Positions 10,069 through 18,959 are shown, counted from the stretch's first letter. The stretch: DNA of 26,908 nt from Gnetum montanum (GCA_015680685.1 MNCI01005599.1:331437-358344), one strand, 5' to 3'. A program made the numbers and translations. The notes: a model not told the origin generated them from the sequence alone.

Positions 10069-10317
10069 AGCAAGTGGGAATTACACTTTGATGGTTCTTA
10101 TAACTCCAAAGGTGTAGGAGTTGGAGCAGTTTTAGTAAATGATGATTCTTCAAAAAATTTCAAGGTAGTTCCTCTATCTTTCCCTTGCATTAACAACAAG
10201 GTCAAATATGAAGTTTTGAGTATTGAAATTAAAGCAACATTCGAGAAATGGAAGGGGATAGTTTTTGGAAATAATGCTTCAAAGGATAACATTAGGGCTA
10301 AAGAAGTGGGAGCATAG
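10069..10317 (+). pseudogene. Archaeal-type RNase H (aRNH) of element 1, truncated
   Basis: K-W-E-L-H-F-D-G-S-Y-N-S-K-G-V-G-V-G-A-V-L matches the W-x-L-x-x-D-G-A/S-S-x-x-G-x-G-A-G start of the extra RNase H of Tat-type Ty3/gypsy elements. Next comes N-N-K-V-K-Y-E-V-L, equivalent to N-N-x-A-E-Y-E-A-L, with the second catalytic acid probably kept as E in Y-E. The third and fourth catalytic positions are missing because homology stops near 10250. RNase H degrades the RNA strand of RNA:DNA hybrids. It follows the protease directly, as in element 2. Confidence 0.75.
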
Positions 10318-10640
10318 ATATAAAAAGAGGAAGAGAAAAAAGCTTGGGTTACATCAGAAATTAAGTACAATAGGATTCAAGACAAGAGGATTCCTAAGAG
10401 GGTCACTTTGACCACTCTCTCCCCTTCTGTTAAGTAGCTTATGCTATGGCTTCATTTGTATAGTTTTCGTTTATACTTCTTAGGAACAAGGTTTTTATAC
10501 CATCAAACCTTAAGTTTGATGGCAATTTTTATAAAAGATTTACTATTTTCCACTGTAAAAAGTTCAATAAAAAGATTCAATTACAATTCATTTTAAAACA
10601 GAACTTGCATAAATTTTTTTAACCATTTTAAGGGGGGCAA
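10318..10640 (+). other. Non-coding 3' part of the retroelement body, with hairpin and polypurine tract
   Basis: No RT, integrase or other domain follows the aRNH. A perfect 9-bp inverted repeat (CCATCAAAC, loop CTTAA, GTTTGATGG) lies at 10500-10522 and a polypurine tract at 10630-10637. This looks like the original 3' untranslated part of the element, just before the captured host DNA. Confidence 0.45.
10630..10637 (+). other. Polypurine-tract-like sequence, not next to an LTR
   Basis: AAGGGGGGC preceded by TTTT has the form of the Ty3/gypsy polypurine tract that primes plus-strand DNA synthesis, which normally abuts the 3' LTR. Here the 3' LTR starts about 2.5 kb downstream, after the host-gene fragments. 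It may mark where the original 3' LTR used to begin. Confidence 0.45.
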
Positions 10641-10889
10641 GAACTTGCACATTTCTGCCATTTCATGGTGTAGTGATTTGTTAAGAAAAATTTAGTTCAG
10701 AGGTTTATTCTAAAATTTAAGAGAAAGGTTACTACATTAGCAAGACTAAATTTGTAGTTGTAGTGTGTGAAAGATTGGAAGATGCAGATGATTTCAGATT
10801 TTGTAGGGTAGACTACCTTTGCAAAAGTGCTAAAAAAATTTAATAACACAAAAGTTGATAAAAGTGTTGGATCAATTTATGCTACAATA

Positions 10890-11455
10890 TTTAGCTGCTC
10901 ATGTAGACGTTATGGGGGAAAATAACTCTATGATCAGACAACAAATACAGTCCATCTTGTAGATGAGGAGTATCGCAACTGCTGTGCTGGTAATTCACTG
11001 AGTTCAAAGGAATGTCACAGCTCCAGGCCTGACATTAGACTTCCCCATGTCCCAAAAAAATTGCAGAGCCTCCTTCCCAAGACCATGTATCCCATATGCA
11101 AAAATCCAGCATTCCATGTGATTTCATCCCTTTTTGGCATTTGGTCAAAAATGAGCCTGGGATCATGAACACTGCAGAAATTTTCATGCATATTTACAAT
11201 GGCCTTTTCGACAGGCAGGTGCTACACTAACCCATGCCTGAGAGCGAAGGCATGATGTTCTAAAGCAGAGCAAGCAAGAATCACACTGAGCAAGGCTACA
11301 GAATTTAGGACAAGCTCTACTTCATGAATCTTCCTAAACAATGCTAATGTCTCACTTCCTAAACCTGCCTAAGCATACCTCGCAACCATTACATTCCATG
11401 ACAACAGGCTCCTCTCCCTCATCTTATCAAACATGGATCTCTCACAGAAATTCAA
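10890..11455 (-). pseudogene. Pentatricopeptide repeat (PPR, PLS-type) protein fragment, antisense within element 1
   Basis: From about 11450 down to 11035 the minus strand keeps one frame with only two stops and shows PPR features: S-M-F-D-K-M-R-E-R-S-L-L-S-W-N-V-M-V-A-R-Y-A, then A-G-L-G-S-E-T-L-A-L-F-R-K-I, and later [15 protein letters not shown]. These are the (V)F-D-x-M-P-x-R-(D/N)-x-x-(S/T)-W-N and G-x-x-x-E-A-L-x-L-F motifs of plant organellar RNA-binding PPR proteins. After a frameshift near 11010 the homology appears to go on (G-A-V-T-F, then L-Q-D-G-L-Y-L-L near 10940). It lies in the opposite direction to the other captured fragments. The parent gene is not identified; PPR genes are often intronless, so this piece could come from DNA or RNA. 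Confidence 0.75.
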
Positions 11456-11513
11456 CCCCTTTCATTTTTACTTTCTTTGTGGCTAACTGATCTTTGCACA
11501 CAACTTTGAAACC

Positions 11514-11876
11514 ATGGTTAGCTGCACATTGCTGCTTTCAAATGTTCCTAGAACGGTTCTGGCTGCAGATTTTGTGAAATCCATAGAGAAGTTTGTGGGG
11601 GAGGGCATTGTGTATGCATGTGACATAAGAATTGAGAGAAGTTACTGGAAATCTAGAGGAGAGGGCAGAATCCAGTTTGAAAATGCAGAGTCCACCAGAA
11701 AAATTATGAGGCTGTCTAAACAGGGAGCTCTTTTAATGGAGGACTGTAATATTTATGTCAGTTATTATGATAAAGACATGATTCTGAGACCGAATTACTG
11801 TTTCTCCGACGCAAAGCTATTTGTTGGGTCCCTGCTCAATCCCAATGCTTTGGCAGTCCTCTAGTATGCAGATGAG
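11514..11876 (+). pseudogene. RDR2-like RNA-dependent RNA polymerase, N-terminal fragment (host-derived)
   Basis: The open frame starts at ATG 11514 in a good context (AAACCATGG) and resembles the N-terminus of plant RDR2: L-L-L-S-N-V-P-R-T-V-L-A-A-D near residue 6, D-I-R-I-E-R-S-Y-W-K-S-R near 37, and D-M-I-L-R-P-N-Y near 88. This is the RRM-like N-terminal domain, far from the polymerase active site. RDR2 makes double-stranded RNA from Pol IV transcripts for 24-nt siRNA silencing of transposons. The frame is open for 116 codons to a TAG at 11862, probably a former Trp TGG, then runs on in frame into SEC8 sequence. About 50 bp upstream of the ATG may be the parental 5' UTR. Family recognition is from memory of motif spacing; RDR1 is a less likely alternative. 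Confidence 0.75.
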
Positions 11877-12795
11877 CCTGTGGAATATGTACAAACTTTT
11901 CTTGAACGTTTATATGAAAGATGTCGGACATCTTATATGGAGGCAGTTTTAGAAAAACAAAGCTATATACTGATCGGGAGAATGGATGTTGAGAATTTGA
12001 TGAAGCATGAAACATCTATGTTCTCTAAAAGGTCACTGGATGATGAGCATTCTAGATACAAGGATCTTGAAAGCCTAGAAGTAAAGATGGACATGGATAA
12101 TTTTCTTTTAAGTCTGCGTCCAATTAAACAGGAAAATCTCATCCGTGACAATAAAAAGCTTGTATTGTTAATGCACTAAGTGATTCTTTGGAGTATGTTG
12201 GTGACTCAATTAAGAGGCTTGAACAATCTTCAGTCACAATAAATGATGCAATGAATAACCGAACATCTGAAGCGCATCACAGGAGAACTACTAGTGCCCT
12301 GACAGAAAGCCTTGTGACACTTTCAGAGTAATATAGAAGGTTGGCTGATGAATGTCTACGAGTTTTGAGGATTGAGATGCAGCTGGAAACATTGTTTCAT
12401 TTACATGGGATGTCTAATAGAGAATGCATGGAAGATCATGATGTAGAGAAGCCTGAAGATTTTATTATTTCCTTTGTTACACAGATGACAAGGAGAGATA
12501 AGGAGATTACCCCATTTGTGTCAGATTCAAAAAGAAATTACATTTTGGATGGTATCTGTAGCCTTTCAACAACAACATTCATCAAGGCATTGAATGATCT
12601 GAAGATTGTAAATTTATTCGGTGTTCAGCAAATCTACCGAAAGCGTATTGCTTTGGAACAGACATTGGCAACACTTCCAATAATGGATGAGGAACACATG
12701 CACCTTCGATTCAATCGCGTCCGTACTACAAGCTTCTGAACATGCCATTTGAGGCTTTGCTAGAATTTGTGATAGAGACATTTTCAGTGTATTCT
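11877..12795 (+). pseudogene. SEC8 (exocyst subunit EXOC4) C-terminal fragment, intronless (host-derived)
   Basis: SEC8 is a subunit of the exocyst, which tethers secretory vesicles to the plasma membrane. From about 11877 the sequence reads V-E-Y-V-Q-T-F-L-E-R-L-Y-E-R-C-R-T-S-Y-M, then S-L-R-P-I-K-Q-E-N-L-I-R-D, L-R-I-E-M-Q-L-E-T-L-F-H-L, N-L-F-G-V-Q-Q-I and L-L-N-M-P-F-E-A-L-L, all in the order of plant SEC8 C-termini. It is continuous over about 300 codons with no intron, so the source was spliced RNA. Damage: a one-base loss near 12168 (L-V-L-L then N-A-L-S-D), a TAA at 12329, and a loss of about four bases near 12726 (R-T-Y-Y-K). The last few dozen codons of SEC8 are absent, and the thioesterase segment follows in the same frame. 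Confidence 0.88.
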
Positions 12796-13155
12796 ACACT
12801 GTTTGACGAGTTCATAATCTACAAAACTGCCTAGGCATATGGAGTTCTGCATGATGTTGTATCAGCTTTAATTGCCAAGCATCTTGGAAGTTTTGGCGCA
12901 TTAGTGGCATCAGGACTGATCAGAATAGGAAGAGTGGATTTAAGCATCAGTCATTTGTAGCCTGCAGCCGTTGGCACCCGTGTTCATGTCCAAGCAACTC
13001 CCGTTAATGTTGGACGAAGGATTCAGGTGTGGAAAATAAAATTTTATGCAGAAAAGCAGTCTATCATTTCAAGAGTTGAGCAAAAGTAAATTGCCAGAGT
13101 TACAATTGGTCTCACTAGCAAAGCTAACAACAACGGTATTGCCTGCAAGTTCTAA
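12796..13155 (+). pseudogene. Hotdog-fold thioesterase fragment (DHNA-CoA thioesterase-like, host-derived)
   Basis: In the frame used by the end of SEC8: A-Y-G-V-L-H-D-V-V-S-A-L-I-A-K-H, then G-A-L-V-A-S-G, V-D-L-S-I-S-H-L, H-V-Q-A-T-P-V-N-V-G-R-R-I-Q-V-W and a final R-V-T-I-G-L. This is the order seen in plant peroxisomal 1,4-dihydroxy-2-naphthoyl-CoA thioesterases of the 4HBT family, which act in phylloquinone synthesis. The family's V-L-H-G-G and the Glu of S-A-L-I-A-E are changed to V-L-H-D-V and S-A-L-I-A-K, so catalysis would be lost. Stops lie at 12832 (TAG), 12958 (TAG) and 13087 (TAA), and a terminal TAA at 13153. Homology is clear from about 12838; 12796-12835 is an unassigned junction segment. 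It ends 26 bp before the 3' LTR. Confidence 0.75.
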
Positions 13156-13491
13156 AGCGCAAGAAGGCTCACCGTCAAAGCTGTAATTACTTACACGACA
13201 TATTACTACTCAGCTAGATGGTTTCCTCTTTTTGCATGAAGAAAGGTTGTTTCAAAAATGAAATTGAAAAGAAAGAGCCTATTTGTTATTGCAGAAGATT
13301 AGCCTTCCCATGATAGGGGAATTGAAAATTGTTCAATGTATCAACGAATAGTTAATTCTTCTAGTTGTAAATTTGTTAATTTTATTCATCCTCTTATTCC
13401 ATACAAAAATTATTATTATTTAAGAAGAACGAAAATTTATGGGAGGCGGTTCAATGTGCTATATGAATAGAACACTTGTCAATTATAATTG

Positions 13492-13600
13492 ACTACCATG
13501 GTGGTTATAACTACCGAATATCTATGGTAGTTATAACTAACTACCATGGTGGTCATAACTACCAAATATCTATGGTAGTTATAACTGACTACCATGATAA
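13492..13600. repeat. 48-bp tandem repeat in the U3 of the 3' LTR
   Basis: ACTACCATGG-type units begin at 13492, 13540 and 13588, an exact 48-bp period with two full units and a partial third. Each full unit has two GTTATAAC-type palindromes (13504, 13530, variant 13552, 13578). The 5' LTR has only one degenerate unit here, so the array grew in one LTR copy or shrank in the other. Confidence 0.8.
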
Positions 13601-13815
13601 CTTGTATTTCTATAGTGGTAGTAACTTCCTGTAGTAGTTGTAACTAAACTCTCATAATGTTTGTAACTAACCTCAATTTATCATGATGTTGTAACTACCA
13701 AATAGGACACTTGGCAATTATACCTTTTTAATCTCTATGATACTTATAACTAACTCTTATGGAGGTTGTAACTAACCTTAATCTCCCATGATGTTTGTAA
13801 CTACCACGAAGGCAA

Positions 13816-13823
13816 TATAAAAG
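13816..13823 (+). promoter_or_regulatory. TATA box of the 3' LTR of element 1
   Basis: TATAAAAG in the context CACGAAGGCAATATAAAAGAGCTT, equivalent to 6520-6527 in the 5' LTR. A 3' LTR promoter could direct transcripts into 14853 onward. Confidence 0.55.
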
Positions 13824-14852
13824 AGCTTATTACTTGTAAGAATGCCTTGCTAATTGCATCATTAATTTCACTACTTTGTTTAAATCCTGTGAATTCATTT
13901 TTTCTCATTGTGTTGTTTAGCTAATGGTTTAGATAGTATTGTGTTTGGTATTCAATTTTGGGATTTTGTGATTGCTCTTATAGCTCTATTTTCATGCAAT
14001 TCTAAACTTCTATTTGGTTGCCATATAAGAGCTTATGTTGTCTTTTGAAAAGCATCTTGAGCAATTTAATAGTAATGTTTTTATGAAATTGCCTATTCAA
14101 GTCTAAAGGGTCTAGAAAATCTTTGATATTTTGAGTCAACTTAAAATAGTTTCAATTTTCAAAGTCTTTTCCTTGATGTTTCAATCTTGAAATTGTTAAA
14201 TCTTTTGTGATAGCCAAATAATAGCTTGTATTTTGTTGTTTACAAAGCATTTTGGTAGTTTAATAAGAGTGTTTTTTTACAAAATTGCTTGTTGAGTTTA
14301 GAGGGTTTGGATAGTTTGTAACACTTTAGATTGAATTAGAATAGTTTTATTTTGAAGTGTTTTTTCATGTTCAATTTATCTTACTTAAATATTTAAGATT
14401 TCACATAAATATTCTTTTCTTTTTTCTTATCTTTTAAATCCATTGAATCTCGGTCTATTTCTATTTTTCTTGTGGATCTTTCTCTCTAAGGAAAACTAGG
14501 AGTAGATTTATGTAGAATTGTGCTTAAACATTTTGGTGAAATTTTATTTGTTTTGCAGCAACATACTATAGGAACTATATAGACTAAGTGACTTGACAAA
14601 ACAAGAATCTTTAATGACTCACAGTATTCAACAAGGTTAGTTGAATTTCTTTAGAGTTTCATATACAAACTTAAGCATTTCAACATTCATAATAGCAAAC
14701 ACACATTTACGCTTAATTCACTCTATTACCAATGAGTTTATTTGGAGGTATCTAGGCCTTGGTGTTTCCAAAGATTAGCAACCACTTAAACTCAACTTTG
14801 AAGGAAGACCTTCATTTCCTGTGATCCCAGTCGTAAGATCCGAAGGAAAGCA

Positions 14853-14857
14853 TTGGC
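14853..14857. repeat. Right target-site duplication (TTGGC) of element 1
   Basis: TTGGC follows the CA end of the 3' LTR and is identical to 4611-4615. Confidence 0.85.
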
Positions 14858-17102
14858 AATCCCAAATAGTTGTAATTAGTGTCAATGGTTACAATTTTCA
14901 GCCTAGTTGCTATTTATATTAAGTTTGGAATACATCATAACCACCAAAGTCCATTTGTTTACTATAAATAGTAAATCAACTTTTGTGACTACCTTGACAT
15001 CATCCTAACTAAGCTAATTATGGTGGACTATGCTGAAGTTGTTGGAAATACACGAAAATTGCTAGAAACTATGGAAAATGTTGAAAACTATGGAAAATGT
15101 TGTCTACGTTGGCCATGTTGCAACTGCTGAAGACTTGGGGTGACTATGTTGGCCATTGTTGGGAAAATGGAAAATGGAAAATCCCAACAATTCCAATGTT
15201 GCATCTATGCTAGGTTTTGTTGTGACTATGCTAGATTTTGGTTGGAAGTGAAAAATCTTGACAATTCCATCTACACTGTGGGGTAGATGGTTCTAGCGTA
15301 GTTGAGGCTATAACTTTATAAAAACCCATGAAAATGCTAATTTTGGTCATTCCCAAGGAATTTTTAGCCTTCCCAAGCCCAAATATGGACATGATGTAAC
15401 TTTTTCCACTTGGGAATTGAGGCAACGACAACTTCTAAGGCATGTTTAGCCCCAAAAGCGTAAGTATGCAAGATTGTAGCTTATGGACTATAGATCTTAC
15501 ATTTAGAATAAAATCTTGCCTAAAGTTGGTAAATGAAGGTTATAATTTGCAACATGAATTTTTCATGGTGTTTCAGATATGTTCCTAGGAGGCATGAAGA
15601 AAATATCATCCTCATGGGAATGGACCACAGTGATGCTTTTGAGTTATCCTCAATGTTTGCAATGATTATAGAGGGAGATAGACAAAGCAATGGGTCAAGA
15701 TCATCAAATATAGGAAGCCGATGTGGGAAAATATTGAGAAGTTCATGCCTAAGAAATTCATGAAAGATCATATTATGGACATATCTATGCTATCTAATTT
15801 TAGATGTTTGCCATTCAGGTTCAGTAGAAGAATCTATCCTAGTGTTACCATGGCTTTGCATGGTGTTTTGCTAGCCCTTGGAAAGCTCCTTCACACATTT
15901 GTTTTGATTCATAGTGTGATATTGATTTGAGGATGTGAATTGAAATATCATTAGTAGAAAGAATCCTATCATGGATATCCCCAAGCTCAAGCTCAATGTA
16001 AATCTTGAATGAATATGTTAAGCATCTCCTATGGTCTGAATGGTTATAATACTATGTTAAGCACCTCCTATGGAGGATGCCAGGAGACCAGTGGAGGTGA
16101 ATAGTTTTGCAGAGCCAAACTCCAAAAGATAAAGGAAAAGGACAACTTAAGGGGTGGAAGAAGAAACAAAAGTGATAGGCCAGGGTGCAGAAAGAGGGAT
16201 CATCTCTCTAGTTTCCTCCAATTGAAAAGGGATACATATATAGCCTAAGTGAGGTTATCATATTCGAAGAAACCAAAAATCGCACCTTCGAATGTCCCTT
16301 TCCATTTTAATGATTTTCTTAACCATTTTAGATTCCATCAAGTTAAGGAAGAGGACCTAAAATGTGGATTGTATTTGAATAAGAAATTTTTTCCTGGCTT
16401 ATCAACAATCCAATGATCCCAACGCAAGGATCTATTGGAGGAGGTTTACCTACTAGAGGTGTGGGCTGGAAAACTACTCCAACAAGCTACATACCTTGTG
16501 GCAGAAATTTGAGGTTCCATAGTGAGCTAAGTTCTTTATTTTCCTTGCTTTAGTTCTTCTTGTTCCTTTCAAGGTTGTGAACTTCAATTGTTACTATAAA
16601 CTTGGTTGTGTATGATGAATTTAGTTGCAGATGTAATTTAATATAGGTATTTGATCATAAAGTTATTTCTATTTCAGTATTGCTTTTTTTGCAAGTTATT
16701 GATTATTTTTTCTGTTTAACATTTAAATCCATTTGCTTCAAGGTTTCTATTATAACAATTTTACTATCTATCTTGGATTGCTAATTTTAAATATTTTTAG
16801 AATTTAGTTACAATTATCTTTCAAATTATATTTCTCAATCCATTATGATTTATCTCGTAGTTCAAAATTTGTTTTAAAATTTATTTTCTTAGTTTTATAT
16901 TCATGTTCAGAAAGGATCTTAAATAAATGAGCTACAATTCATTTTCTTTAATGATTCAAAGCACTGCATTGCCCTGCACTGCACTGCATACCCATATGAG
17001 AGACACCTTTGGCAATAGTCTCTAAAACAAGTGTTTTTTGAAGTATGTTGCTTGACCCAAATTTGTGCATTAACACCCTCTTTTTACTGCTAGAAGGAGG
17101 GT
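14858..17102. other. No recognisable gene; probably decayed repeat DNA and the upstream LTR/leader of element 2
   Basis: No protein family is recognised on either strand. Small structures seen: a TTACTA-TAAA-TAGTAA inverted repeat near 14957; repeats of AACTATGGAAAATGTTG near 15065-15100; a 39-bp duplication of TATGTTAAGCAYCTCCTATGG at 16014 and 16053; a short CTGCACTGCACTGCAT run near 16975. The 5' LTR of element 2 should lie in the right part, but I could not match it to any downstream copy. A 76-codon open stretch at 15533-15763 has no recognisable motif and is probably chance. Confidence 0.45.
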
Positions 17103-17290
17103 TGTTTCTATTTCCTAAACCTCTATTTTATGTTTCTGTTTTCCAGTCTCTATTAGATTTTTTCTATTTCCTAAACCTCTAATTTTTGTTTATTCTAGTT
17201 TCTATTGGGCTATTTTTGTTTCCTAAACCTTTGTTTCTCATTTTTGTTTCCCATTTTTTTTTTGTAGTTCCTATTGGGCTATTTTTGTTT
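17103..17290. repeat. Degenerate tandem repeat (about 52-56 bp) upstream of element 2 gag
   Basis: TTTCCTAAACCT recurs at 17113, 17169 and 17221 (spacing 56 and 52), with T-rich spacers and a shared CTATTGGGCTATTTTTGTTT at 17203 and 17270. A run of unequal slippage in a pyrimidine-rich leader or LTR. A hairpin CCTTACC...GGTAAGG follows at about 17303-17330. Confidence 0.65.
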
Positions 17291-17495
17291 CTGTTTTGGC
17301 ACTCCTTACCTTAGTTTAACTTTGGTAAGGTGGTTAATAACATCATTCTGTTTTAAATTTACTTTTTTGAAATTTTGCATTTAAATATATATATGTATAT
17401 AGCAATATTAGTTTATTAATAATAAAAAAATAATATATAACTCTATTCTTTTACTTTTATTTTTTAGCATTTATATTTCCTGGTCTATTTATTTT

Positions 17496-18959
17496 ATGAG
17501 TGAAGAGACTTCCCATAGAACATCTCAACAAAGATCTCTTATCCCTACCCCTAATTGACCACATACTCATCATTTCATGTTAAGAAGACAACAGGCTTCA
17601 CATTTTTGAAACTCTATCCTAAGAAAGATTTGAACTAGGATGATAGCCAATCCACCACTAGCTCCCCTAGTTAGCAATCCCTTTAATTTCACAAACTACC
17701 ATAACATTCCTAAACCTTTACAAAACAATAATTTTTTCTTTGACCCTACATCTTCTACTAGTGATGCACAACATGTAGAATTCTTTAAAACCTTACTAGG
17801 TATCTATAATATTACTGAAAATGTCATAGCATGTAGAGTCTTCCTAACTACTTTGAGAAGTAAAGCCATACAATGGCTTTTAATGCTCTCTAATTCCTCT
17901 ATTAGTTCATGTCTTAACTTTAAAAATAAGCTTCTATTTCAATTTGACAGGTTTACTAGTCTTGCCTTAGCCTCAAGCAACTTTATTGGTATAAGAAAAC
18001 TATATGGGGAAAACATTCGTGACTATAATTTAAGATTTTTCTATCAACTAGCTTATGTGCTAAATGAGATGTGTCCACAACTTGATGGTATCCTCAATTT
18101 TTACCTCTCCACCATTGATCCATTTTTGGCCTATGCCATCAAATTTGATCACAACATAATAGAGTTACAAGGAGCAATGACTAAAGCTATTGAACTAGAA
18201 CAAATTACCTTAATGAATAGCCTTCAAACTCAACTTGGGATGATTAGTACTAGTAATCATAGGCAATCTAGTCCCTTACCATCACAAATTTTCCCAATGA
18301 ATAATATTATGTTTCAAGCCCCTACTCCCCTCTAGATATCTCAACCTACAAACAAGTATTTTCAAAGTCCAATTTCTTTTACATTTTTACCATCAAATAC
18401 TAGTTTGAGTGATGATTAATCAAAATCTTTAAATCAATTTATTATAAACCCAAATGGAATATCTAATCTGAATGGGTTGACTAATCAAATAGAAAATCAA
18501 ATCACCAAAATATTAACTTCTCTTCAAAAACTTTCAAATGAAGTAGTTGAACTAAAGCAAAATAATAACAAAGTTCCTATACAAATTGAAAAACCAAGCA
18601 CATTAATCAATGGTGATTATTATCACCTTTATAATACTAGGAAACATTCTAAGAAAACTTGTCATCAATTTTTAGTGTTATATGGTGACAATGCCCAAAA
18701 TCAACAAAATGGAAAAGCCCCAATTATGGCCCTCAACATACCTCATGAAAGAGGAAATGAAGAAGTTAGCTCATGTGATCAAGTCATGGTGAGTGATCCC
18801 AACCCACATAACACCCATTGTCATAGACTTAGTGACATTTTGAATACTACTGAACAACAAACTAGGAATAAGAATTATACTCCTTCTAACAAAAGAGTTT
18901 CTAGTCAAAATAACACAAGTAACCAAATGGAACCATCCCAAGTAAATGATCAACAATAA
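17496..18959 (+). pseudogene. Gag of element 2, broken
   Basis: The ATG at 17496 starts M-S-E-E-T-S-H-R-T-S-Q-Q-R-S and is in frame with the open stretch 17640-18335, with TGA stops at 17556, about 17607 and about 17631 between them. The open stretch has the capsid-like core: D-A-Q-H-V-E-F-F-K-T-L-L-G-I-Y near residue 41, C-R-V-F-L-T-T-L-R-S-K-A-I-Q-W-L near 64, and I-R-D-Y-N-L-R-F near 124. After a stop near 18333 a further open part (18477-18959) is Gln/Asn-rich with an N-terminal heptad pattern (L-x2-L-x3-V-x2-L near residues 15-27), fitting a coiled coil. No zinc knuckle is seen. Confidence 0.78.

Larger units (their letters stand above)
4616..14852 (+). mobile_element. Non-autonomous Ty3/gypsy LTR retrotransposon carrying four host-gene fragments (element 1)
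   Basis: A complete element bounded by two LTRs that begin with TG and end with CA and by a 5-bp TSD (TTGGC). Total length is 10,237 bp, or 8,952 bp without the nested solo LTR and its duplicated target site. Order on the plus strand: 5' LTR, possible primer site, gag, protease, archaeal-type RNase H, a stranded polypurine tract, antisense PPR fragment, RDR2/SEC8/thioesterase fusion, 3' LTR. RT, the RT-linked RNase H and integrase are absent, so it must have moved using proteins from a relative. All reading frames are now broken. The LTRs differ at about 7% of positions in a 141-base stretch compared by eye, plus indels, so the insertion is old. Because the LTRs and TSD frame the host fragments, those fragments entered the genome here as part of the element and were not inserted later. 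Confidence 0.9.
13182..14852 (+). repeat. 3' LTR of element 1
   Basis: It starts TGTAATTACTTAC and ends GAAGGAAAGCA, is 1,671 bp, and aligns with the 5' LTR from end to end. It carries a 48-bp tandem expansion at 13492-13600, a TATA box at 13816, and shows the undisturbed target (GTAGTAACTTCC at 13618) of the solo LTR that split the other copy. Relative to the 5' LTR it lacks about 58 bp after the TATA box and about 37 bp near 14215, both between short direct repeats. Confidence 0.88.

Noticed and set aside
11514-12740. The RDR2/SEC8 region as a functional host gene
   Set aside because: Stops, frameshifts and missing parts of all component domains, plus location inside an LTR element.
11514-13155. 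Idea that the RDR2-SEC8-thioesterase block is a Helitron or Pack-MULE insertion
   Set aside because: No TC...CTRR ends with a 3' hairpin and no long terminal inverted repeats were found; the enclosing LTRs with target duplication and the intronless SEC8 explain it better.
15533-15763. 76-codon open stretch between elements 1 and 2
   Set aside because: No recognisable motif, overlapped by an antisense open stretch of equal length, and within decayed DNA.
17292-17312. TGGCACTCCTTACC as a decayed tRNA-Asp primer-binding site of element 2
   Set aside because: Only a loose match with a gap, and no CA-ending LTR could be placed before it.
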